Source of the DNA: Burkholderiaceae bacterium
GTDB taxonomy: Bacteria; Pseudomonadota; Gammaproteobacteria; Burkholderiales; Burkholderiaceae
Assembly (NCBI GenBank): GCA_947448415.1
Contig: CANFMT010000019.1
Location: forward strand, 1 to 47,151
Length of the DNA: 47,151 nt
Direction: 5' to 3'
Part shown: positions 40,821 to 47,151 of the stretch, piece by piece
How the letters are laid out: each line of letters opens with the position of its first letter
Numbering within the stretch: position 1 is the first letter of the stretch
Position numbers and translations under genes: made by a program
The notes under the pieces: model-generated
What the model saw: the letters and a program-made list of their open reading frames with translations, nothing else
Databases searched by the model: none
Told to the model about the DNA's origin: nothing

Positions 40821-41984
40821 ATGGCTCAAACACAATCCTTATCGATGGAAGGTAGTCAGCATGACTACAGCCTCTGGGAGCGACTCTGCATCTTTCGTGA
40901 TCACTTAATTGCTGACACTCGTTTTCAAAATCGCGTAGCTAAAATTCCTTTTCTCAAAAATATTGCTAAGAGAAGAGCCAATCAATTATTTGATGTGATG
41001 GCTGGATTTGTGTATACACAAATCCTTCTCTCATGCGTACGTTTAAATCTCTTTAATCTTTTAAAAGATGGCCCATTGGATTTAGCAGATATTAAAAAGA
41101 GTTGTAGTCTTGATGCAATCCCTTTGAAAAAATTATTGGATGCCGCTGTATCCATTAACTTATTAGAAATGCGTTCGAAGCAAAAATATGGTTTGGGAAT
41201 ATTAGGCGCTCCGATGGTGGGTAACACGGCGCTCTCAGCCATGATCGAGCACCATGCAGTTTTATATGAAGACCTTCGTGATCCACTATTACTTTTATCT
41301 GGTGATGTTGAGATTAAGAGGATGGAGAAATTTTGGCCTTACGTTTCTCCTGATCAGCAAGATCAAGAGGCGCTGAAGGATAAGGAGCGCGTCAAAAGCT
41401 ATTCCGACTTGATGTCAGCATCTTTGCCTCTAGTAGCGGATCAAGTAGTGGACGCTTATGATTTTTCTCAACATGAATGTTTATTAGATGTTGGCGGAGG
41501 ACAGGGTACTTTTTTAAAACGCGTTTTTATAAATACCCCTGAGCTCAAAAGAAAACTATTTGATTTGCCAGGTGTTGCTAACCTTGCAAAAGATAGTTTT
41601 GCGCTGACCACAGACCATCAAGACATTGAAGTCCATGGAGGAGATTTCTTCCGAGACTCACTGCCAACGGGCGCAGATCTCATCACCTTAATTCGGGTGA
41701 TTTTTGATCACGACGATGAGCGCGTCAAAATTTTATTAAGGTCAATCTTTGAAGCATTGCCCGCTGGTGGCAAGCTGTTAGTAGCCGAGCCCATGGCCGA
41801 TACCCCTGATCATCCTGCCATGGGGCATGCCTATTTTGGCTTCTATTTACTTGCCATGGGCAGGGGCAGACCCAGAACTATTCAAGAAATTAGCAATTTA
41901 GCGGTACATGCTGGCTTTAAGGGTGTAGAAGTGCTGCGCTGCAGCATGCCAATTAACGCCCAAGTTTTACTAATTACTAAATAA
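40821..41984 (+). CDS. crtF: Hydroxyneurosporene O-methyltransferase
   Basis: The protein has 387 residues from ATG 40821, 17 bp after crtE; a longer frame running back into crtE is less likely. The SAM-binding LLDVGGGQGTFLKRVF, TLIRVIFDHDDERVKILLRSI and KLLVAEPMADTPDHPAMGHAYFGFYLLAMGRGR match the CrtF branch. It methylates the tertiary hydroxyl of spheroidene- or spirilloxanthin-type carotenoids, which suggests a methoxylated carotenoid in this organism. The ribosome site is weak, so translation may depend on crtE. Confidence 0.88.
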   Translation: MAQTQSLSMEGSQHDYSLWERLCIFRDHLIADTRFQNRVAKIPFLKNIAKRRANQLFDVMAGFVYTQILLSCVRLNLFNLLKDGPLDLADIKKSCSLDAIPLKKLLDAAVSINLLEMRSKQKYGLGILGAPMVGNTALSAMIEHHAVLYEDLRDPLLLLSGDVEIKRMEKFWPYVSPDQQDQEALKDKERVKSYSDLMSASLPLVADQVVDAYDFSQHECLLDVGGGQGTFLKRVFINTPELKRKLFDLPGVANLAKDSFALTTDHQDIEVHGGDFFRDSLPTGADLITLIRVIFDHDDERVKILLRSIFEALPAGGKLLVAEPMADTPDHPAMGHAYFGFYLLAMGRGRPRTIQEISNLAVHAGFKGVEVLRCSMPINAQVLLITK

Positions 41985-42019
41985 ATCAGGGTAATTACTA
42001 ATGACTATATGTCCATAAG

Positions 42020-42037
42020 TGTATAAATTAGTTTACA
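42020..42037. promoter_or_regulatory. PpsR/CrtJ-type palindrome before bchC
   Basis: TGTATAAATTAGTTTACA fits TGT-N12-ACA exactly, 26 bp before the bchC start. A degenerate second half-match (AGT-N12-ACA, 42045-42062) lies 7 bp downstream and would touch the start region. A possible -10 (TATAAA) is inside the first site. Confidence 0.7.
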
Positions 42038-42063
42038 TATAGAGAGTAAATAAAAATATACAT

Positions 42064-43014
42064 ATGCTTAGTCAACTTCATTCAACCGCCGTTTTGCTTG
42101 AGTCCCCCCGGGAACTCAGGCTCAAACGTCTTTTGTTGGATGAGCCAACGGATACAGATGTGGTTGTCCAAATTGAATGGAGTGGCATCAGCACAGGAAC
42201 TGAAAAGATGCTGTGGAATGGAACGATGCCAGATTTTCCAGGAATGGGTTACCCCTTGGTGCCTGGCTATGAATCGGTCGGGAGGGTGACTCGAGCTGGA
42301 AAAAATTCTAAGCTGGATCTTCATCAGCGAGTTTTTGTGCCTGGCGCAAAATGTTTTGGAGATGTTAAGGGCTTATTCGGTGGAGCCGCATCTCATGTTG
42401 TAGTGCCTGGTGACAGAGTAGTTGCGCTCCCAGAAGCTATTGGTGAAGAAGGGGTGTTGTTAGCGCTGGCAGCTACAGCCTATCACGTCACTCAAGGTAA
42501 AAAAGCATTGCAACCAGATCTCATAGTAGGGCATGGTGTCTTAGGAAGACTCATTGCCCGGATCGCCGTGCTATTAGGGCATAAGCCTGTAGTTTGGGAG
42601 ATTGATACAGACCGCATGGGCGGTGCCGAAGGATACACAGTTCTACATCCTTGCGATGATCAAGAAAACAAGTATAAAAATATTTGTGATGCTAGCGGAC
42701 AAGTAAGTGTCCTGAATAAATTAATTAGCCAATTGCAATTTGGTGGCGAGATTACGCTCGCAGGGTTTTACGATAAAGACATTCAGTTTAATTTCCCCAG
42801 GGCATTCATGAAGGAAGCCAAATTCCGGATTTCTGCACAGTGGGCACCTCAAGATTTACTGGATGTAAAACAACTTATTGCACATGGAAAGTTAAGCCTA
42901 AGTGGCTTGATTACCCATCATCGCAAGCCGTCTTCAATTGATGAAGTCTATCGGACTGCATTTGAAGATCCTAGCTGTCTCAAAATGGTTGTTGATTGGA
43001 GAGAAGCATTATGA
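42064..43014 (+). CDS. bchC: 3-Hydroxyethyl bacteriochlorophyllide a dehydrogenase
   Basis: The protein has 316 residues of the medium-chain dehydrogenase fold. IEWSGISTGTEKMLWNGTMPDFPGMGYPLVPGYESVG and the cofactor region IVGHGVLGRLIARI match BchC. It oxidises the 3-hydroxyethyl group to the acetyl group of bacteriochlorophyll a. It heads the bchCXYZ-puf unit, and its TGA overlaps the bchX ATG. No good ribosome site precedes the ATG. Confidence 0.92.
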   Translation: MLSQLHSTAVLLESPRELRLKRLLLDEPTDTDVVVQIEWSGISTGTEKMLWNGTMPDFPGMGYPLVPGYESVGRVTRAGKNSKLDLHQRVFVPGAKCFGDVKGLFGGAASHVVVPGDRVVALPEAIGEEGVLLALAATAYHVTQGKKALQPDLIVGHGVLGRLIARIAVLLGHKPVVWEIDTDRMGGAEGYTVLHPCDDQENKYKNICDASGQVSVLNKLISQLQFGGEITLAGFYDKDIQFNFPRAFMKEAKFRISAQWAPQDLLDVKQLIAHGKLSLSGLITHHRKPSSIDEVYRTAFEDPSCLKMVVDWREAL

Positions 43015-44018
43015 ATGCGCCAAATGTCCCAAAAGAAATCACGATTCAATTTACGAATCTAAAAAAAGAGGCCGCTATTGAACCAGATCAAGTTCATACT
43101 GGCGAAATCAAAAAAGAGACCCAGATTATTGCCATTTATGGCAAGGGCGGAATTGGTAAGAGTTTTACGCTTGCCAACTTGTCCTACATGATGGCTCAAC
43201 AGGGTAAGAAAGTATTGCTCATTGGCTGCGACCCGAAAAGCGACACTACTTCATTACTCTTTGGCGGAAAAGCCTGTCCAACCATTATCGAGACCTCCTC
43301 TAAAAAGAAATTGGCTGGAGAAGAGGTCAAGATTGGGGATGTTTGCTTTAAGCGAGATGGCGTTTATGCCATGGAGCTTGGCGGTCCAGAAGTTGGTAGG
43401 GGTTGTGGTGGGCGCGGAATCATTCATGGATTTGAAACCTTAGAAAAATTAGGCTTTCATGATTGGGGTTTTGATTACGTCTTACTGGACTTCTTGGGCG
43501 ACGTAGTCTGTGGCGGCTTTGGATTACCTATCGCTAGAGATATGTGCCAAAAAGTGATTGTCGTAGCTAGTAACGACCTGCAATCCTTATATGTTGCTAA
43601 TAACGTTTGCTCTGCAGTCGAATATTTCCGCAAATTGGGCGGTAATGTGGGTGTAGCGGGTATGGTGATTAATCGTGATGATGGCACCGGTGAGGCAACC
43701 GCATTTGCTGAGAATGTCGGCATTCCAATCTTGTCTGTTATCCCTGCAAATGATGACATTCGTAGAAAGAGTGCTAGTTATGAAATCATCGGTAAGCCAG
43801 ACTCTCAGTGGGGTCCACTCTTCGAGGGTCTAGCAAGCAATGTAGCTGCGGCACCGCCTGTTAGACCTAAGCCGATGACTCCAGATGATTTACTAGGATT
43901 ATTTGCGGCAAATCAAGTGGGTCGAGATGTAGTGCTAGAGCCTGCAACCATTTTTGACATGGTTGGAAAAAATGAAGTGATAAAGCCAACTCTCGAAGTG
44001 ATTTACGACAAAGCGTAA
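43011..44018 (+). CDS. bchX: Chlorophyllide a reductase iron protein BchX
   Basis: The protein has 335 residues from ATG 43011 (ATGA overlap with bchC, GGAGAG upstream). It is a NifH-like ATPase with P-loop GKGGIGKS at 44-51, LIGCDPKSDTT, and the cluster cysteines in GRGCGGRGIIHG and DVVCGGFG. It passes electrons to BchY-BchZ to make the bacteriochlorin ring. Confidence 0.95.
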   Translation: MNAPNVPKEITIQFTNLKKEAAIEPDQVHTGEIKKETQIIAIYGKGGIGKSFTLANLSYMMAQQGKKVLLIGCDPKSDTTSLLFGGKACPTIIETSSKKKLAGEEVKIGDVCFKRDGVYAMELGGPEVGRGCGGRGIIHGFETLEKLGFHDWGFDYVLLDFLGDVVCGGFGLPIARDMCQKVIVVASNDLQSLYVANNVCSAVEYFRKLGGNVGVAGMVINRDDGTGEATAFAENVGIPILSVIPANDDIRRKSASYEIIGKPDSQWGPLFEGLASNVAAAPPVRPKPMTPDDLLGLFAANQVGRDVVLEPATIFDMVGKNEVIKPTLEVIYDKA

Positions 44019-44032
44019 AGAGCGAATTCATC

Positions 44033-45556
44033 GTGAAATCCAATAAAGTCATCCCGATACAAGACCAGACTAACAATACGTCTGGGATTTCCTGCCACTC
44101 GGGGGCGGAGGATTTATTAGCGGCTGCTAAATCAGCCAATAAGAGTGAAATCTTAGGTCAGTACGCCAAAGACTATCCAAAAGGTCCACATGATCAGCCG
44201 CAAAGTATGTGTCCAGCATTTGGATCATTACGCGTTGGCTTGAGAATGCGTCGCACTGCGACTATTTTGTCTGGTTCGGCATGCTGCGTTTACGGTTTAA
44301 CTTTTACCTCTCATTTTTATGGTGCACGTCGCAGTGTAGGTTATGTGCCATTTAACTCCGAGTCATTGGTGACCGGAAAACTCTTCGAAGACATTCGAGA
44401 TGCCGTATATAAAGAGGCAAATCCAGAGCTCTATGATGCTATTGTCATCATTAATCTTTGTGTTCCAACTGCTAGTGGTGTTCCATTACAGCTACTACCA
44501 AAAGAAATTAATGGCGTACGCATTATCGGTATTGACGTTCCAGGATTCGGTGTTCCAACCCATGCGGAAGCAAAAGATGTTTTAGCAAGTGCGATGTTGC
44601 GCTATGCCCGCACAGAAATTGAGAGTGGGCCTGTTTCAGCGCCACGCAATGGCATTTCTGATAAGCCGACCATTACCCTTTTGGGTGAAATGTTCCCAGT
44701 CGATCCAATTAGCATCGGTATGATGCTCGAGCCAATGGATTTGGCAGTGGGTCCAGTAGTGCCTACCAGAGAGTGGCGTGAGTTATATCAAGCGATGGAC
44801 TCGAAAGTGGTCGCAGCAATACATCCTTTCTATACAGCGAGTATTCGTGAGTTCGAAAGCGCTGGAAGATCAATCGTAGGATCAGCCCCGATTGGTTATG
44901 AAGGTACAGCCCAGTGGCTGGAAAATATTGGAGCTGCTTCCGGTGTAAGTGCTGAGAAAATCGGCAATGCCAAAGCGAAGTTTTTGCCCATGATTCAAGC
45001 TGCGCTCAAAGCAAAACCGATCAAAGGTAGGATCACTTTGAGTGGCTACGAGGGATCGGAGTTATTGGTAGCGCGTCTATTGGTTGAGAGTGGTGCAGAT
45101 GTTCGTTACGTAGGTAGCGCATGTCCAAAAACAGTTTGGAGTAGTAGCGACTTGGATTGGCTCGAGCAGCATGGTGTTCATGTTGAGTATCGCGCTTCTC
45201 TTGAGCAAGATCTCGCGGCGATGAAGGAGTTTGAGCCAGATTTAGTGATTGGCACAACGCCAGTGGTTCAAAAAGCCAAAGAATTGGCTATTCCATCTTT
45301 GTATTTCACGAACTTAATTTCAGCACGACCATTAATGGGCGCAGCTGGAGCTGGTTCATTAGCTCAAGTGATTAACGCTGCATTAGCAAATCAAGATCGC
45401 TTTGATGCCATGAACTCATTCTTTGAGGGCGTAGGTAAAGATCATGCAACTGGTGTTTGGGAATCAGTACCAGTTGATCGTCCTGAATTTAAAGCTGACG
45501 TAAGGCGTCGCATGGAAAAAGCGCGAGCCAAACAAAAAGCTGAGGAGATGGGCTAA
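44033..45556 (+). CDS. bchY: Chlorophyllide a reductase subunit BchY
   Basis: The protein has 507 residues from GTG 44033; no in-frame ATG occurs before residue 59, which would remove conserved sequence. [51 protein letters not shown] and [19 protein letters not shown] are diagnostic of the NifD-like subunit. Its TAA overlaps the bchZ ATG by one base. Confidence 0.93.
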   Translation: MKSNKVIPIQDQTNNTSGISCHSGAEDLLAAAKSANKSEILGQYAKDYPKGPHDQPQSMCPAFGSLRVGLRMRRTATILSGSACCVYGLTFTSHFYGARRSVGYVPFNSESLVTGKLFEDIRDAVYKEANPELYDAIVIINLCVPTASGVPLQLLPKEINGVRIIGIDVPGFGVPTHAEAKDVLASAMLRYARTEIESGPVSAPRNGISDKPTITLLGEMFPVDPISIGMMLEPMDLAVGPVVPTREWRELYQAMDSKVVAAIHPFYTASIREFESAGRSIVGSAPIGYEGTAQWLENIGAASGVSAEKIGNAKAKFLPMIQAALKAKPIKGRITLSGYEGSELLVARLLVESGADVRYVGSACPKTVWSSSDLDWLEQHGVHVEYRASLEQDLAAMKEFEPDLVIGTTPVVQKAKELAIPSLYFTNLISARPLMGAAGAGSLAQVINAALANQDRFDAMNSFFEGVGKDHATGVWESVPVDRPEFKADVRRRMEKARAKQKAEEMG

Positions 45557-47013
45557 TGCTAGTCCTAGATCACGATCGCGCTGGTGGCTATTGGGGCGCC
45601 GTCTATGTTTTCACAGCTGTGAAGGGTTTACAGGTGGTGATTGATGGACCAGTTGGTTGCGAGAACCTGCCAGTAACTTCAGTATTGCATTACACAGATG
45701 CTTTGCCTCCTCATGAATTGCCTATCGTTGTGACCGGTTTAGCAGAAGAGCAGTTAGGTAGAGAGGGTACCGAAGAGTCCATGAAGCGGGCTCACAAAGT
45801 ACTAGATCCTGATTTGCCTGCAGTAGTAGTAACAGGATCAATTGCGGAAATGATTGGTGGAGGCGTTACTCCAGAAGGCACAGGGATTAAGCGCTTCTTG
45901 CCTAGAACAATTGACGAAGATCAGTGGCAGTGTGCCAACCGCGCAATGAATTGGTTATGGACAGAGTATGGTCTGAAAAAAATACCAGAGCGTAAGAGGG
46001 TTGCTGGTGAAAAGCCCAGGGTCAACATTATTGGCCCTTGCTATGGCAGCTTTAATTTATACAGTGACTTAGCTGAAATCCGCCGTTTGGTTGAAGGTGT
46101 CGGCGCAGAAGTCAATATGGTTTTTCCATTGGGATCTCACTTGGCTGATATTCCGAAACTAGCTGATGCTGACGTTAATATCTGTATGTATCGTGAGTAT
46201 GGGCGCTTACTTTGTGAAACTTTAGAACGTCCTTATTTACAAGCCCCAATCGGAATGCAATCTACAACCGCCTTTTTGAGAAAACTGGGTGAGCTCTGTG
46301 AACTCGATGTGGAAAGCTTTATTGCGCAAGAAAAACACACTACGTTAAAGCCAATTTGGGATTTATGGCGTTCTGTTACACAAGACTTTTTTGGCACCGC
46401 CAGTTTCGCCATTGTTGCTAATGAGACCTATACCCGAGGGATTAGAAATTTCTTGGAAGAGGAGATGGGTCTTCCTTGTAATTTTGCCATTTCTAGACTT
46501 CCAGGTAATAAAACCAATAATGTAGAGATTCGTGAATTAGTGCAGAAGAAAACACCACTAGTCATGTTCGGTAGTTACAACGAGCGGATGTATGGCAGTG
46601 AAATCGGAGCCCGTTTTTCGTATATTCCCGCTTCATTTCCTGGTGCCATTATTCGTAGACATACCGGCACTCCATTTATGGGTTATGCAGGCTCTGTCTA
46701 TTTGATTCAAGAAGTTTGCAACTCTTTGTTTGATGCCCTATTTAACATTCTGCCGCTAGGCACAGAGATGGATAAGGTTGATCGGACACCAGCCAGAGTT
46801 CAGAGCTCTATTAAGACAATGCCTTGGGAGCTAGAAGCTCAAGAACTTCTGAATAAATTAATTAGTAATCAACCTGTACTGACCCAAATATCAGCCGCAA
46901 AAAGAATGCGCGATGAAGCAGAGCTTGAGGCTCGTAAACAAAATATTGAAAGAGTCACAGTAGATTGTGTACAGAAGTCATCCTTCTCCATTACAGCAGG
47001 AGAGGTTGTATGA
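45556..47013 (+). CDS. bchZ: Chlorophyllide a reductase subunit BchZ
   Basis: The protein has 485 residues. [59 protein letters not shown] and the C-terminal light-independent-reductase pattern ([14 protein letters not shown]) mark the NifK-like subunit. Overlaps bchY by one base; its stop overlaps the ATG of a 44-codon frame before pufB. Confidence 0.95.
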   Translation: MLVLDHDRAGGYWGAVYVFTAVKGLQVVIDGPVGCENLPVTSVLHYTDALPPHELPIVVTGLAEEQLGREGTEESMKRAHKVLDPDLPAVVVTGSIAEMIGGGVTPEGTGIKRFLPRTIDEDQWQCANRAMNWLWTEYGLKKIPERKRVAGEKPRVNIIGPCYGSFNLYSDLAEIRRLVEGVGAEVNMVFPLGSHLADIPKLADADVNICMYREYGRLLCETLERPYLQAPIGMQSTTAFLRKLGELCELDVESFIAQEKHTTLKPIWDLWRSVTQDFFGTASFAIVANETYTRGIRNFLEEEMGLPCNFAISRLPGNKTNNVEIRELVQKKTPLVMFGSYNERMYGSEIGARFSYIPASFPGAIIRRHTGTPFMGYAGSVYLIQEVCNSLFDALFNILPLGTEMDKVDRTPARVQSSIKTMPWELEAQELLNKLISNQPVLTQISAAKRMRDEAELEARKQNIERVTVDCVQKSSFSITAGEVV

Positions 47014-47144
47014 AGCTAGTACAAAAAAATTACCCTGATCAAGGGTTAAACCAATATGACTTTTCCAGGTCATATCCTCAAATCTACAGGGGTGATGTAG
47101 AAAAGACCGTAAGGTCAGTTTCAAGGAGTTGTCATCATGAGTGA
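47010..47144 (+). CDS. Possible 44-aa leader-type peptide between bchZ and pufB
   Basis: ATG 47010 overlaps the bchZ stop (ATGA) and the frame ends in a TGA inside the pufB start region, overlapping it by 8 nt. The peptide is soluble and basic ([20 protein letters not shown] at the start) and has no membrane span, so it is not an ordinary PufQ. It may only relay ribosomes to pufB. The same stretch holds small RNA hairpins. Confidence 0.35.
   Translation: MKLVQKNYPDQGLNQYDFSRSYPQIYRGDVEKTVRSVSRSCHHE
47024..47128 (+). promoter_or_regulatory. Structured leader between bchZ and pufB
   Basis: Three small hairpins follow one another: ACCCT-GATCA-AGGGT, ATGAC-TTTTCCAG-GTCAT and GACC-GTAA-GGTC. In other purple bacteria the stretch before puf holds message-processing and stability elements. 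No promoter or PpsR palindrome was seen here. Confidence 0.4.
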
Positions 47145-47151
47145 AAACAGA
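47137..47151 (+). CDS. pufB: Start of probable LH1 beta chain gene (partial)
   Basis: ATGAGTGAAAACAGA (MSENR) follows a strong ribosome site (CAAGGAG) and is cut by the window edge. The name rests on the usual order bchCXYZ-pufBALM; five residues alone cannot prove it. Confidence 0.5.

Noticed and set aside
1..47151. CRISPR arrays, transposases, phage genes or toxin-antitoxin pairs
   Set aside because: No regularly spaced repeats, no transposase or integrase motifs and no convincing toxin-antitoxin pair were seen. The small paired frames at 1092-1567 were considered but show no family motif.

Overview
This window looks like a chromosome segment of a small-genome, fairly A+T-rich betaproteobacterium (Burkholderiales), most like a phototrophic Polynucleobacter-type freshwater bacterium. 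The lineage call is an inference from three orphan Bug/TctC receptors, Burkholderiales-like gene content and a purple-bacterial photosynthesis gene cluster. No rRNA, intact tRNA, CRISPR array, integrase or transposase was seen.

Layout. (1) 1-9.76 kb: the end of an unknown gene, then a 218-bp repeat (copy A) ending in the 3' half of a CAU-anticodon tRNA. Next come small unknown genes and a lipid block: an SRPBCC protein, a second phosphatidylserine-decarboxylase-like protein, a membrane-anchored class III aminotransferase, a DUF962/Mpo1-like membrane protein, a GT4 glycosyltransferase, an LplT-like exporter and an exported glycerophosphodiester phosphodiesterase. Pho-box-like sites precede these units, so the block reads as a PhoB-controlled membrane-lipid remodelling module. 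It is closed by repeat copy B. (2) 9.77-12.2 kb: an exported alkylsulfatase between copy B and a 20-nt fragment of the same repeat. (3) 12.2-21.5 kb: a catabolic cluster with three Bug receptors, two MmgE/PrpD proteins, a PrpF-type isomerase, a beta-propeller lactonase and an enol-lactonase, probably for an unsaturated di- or tricarboxylate. (4) 21.7-29 kb: a DUF2252 protein, a tightly overlapped ergothioneine operon (egtD, egtB and a MalY/PatB C-S lyase) with a divergent DUF427 gene, an alpha/beta hydrolase and a PsiE-like protein. Decayed tRNA ends, terminators and a third partial repeat lie between them.

(5) 29.2-47.15 kb: the photosynthesis gene cluster. It holds an ABC exporter overlapping hemF, pucB-pucA-pucC (LH2), a 31-aa membrane peptide, hemC with two tiny membrane-protein genes, bchI-bchD, bchO, crtE-crtF, bchC-bchX-bchY-bchZ and the first codons of probable pufB. 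Exact TGT-N12-ACA palindromes (PpsR/CrtJ type) sit at the puc promoter, twice between bchO and crtE, and before bchC. The LH2 alpha chain aligns without gaps to the Rhodoblastus acidophilus chain and has Phe44-Leu45 where B800-850 proteins have Tyr-Trp, which predicts a blue-shifted B800-820-like antenna.

The strongest candidates for something undescribed are the PhoB-controlled lipid block between tRNA-derived direct repeats, the wider pattern of that repeat at module boundaries, the unusual catabolic gene set, and several very small membrane proteins inside the photosynthesis cluster. All assignments come from reading the sequence; no database search was run.
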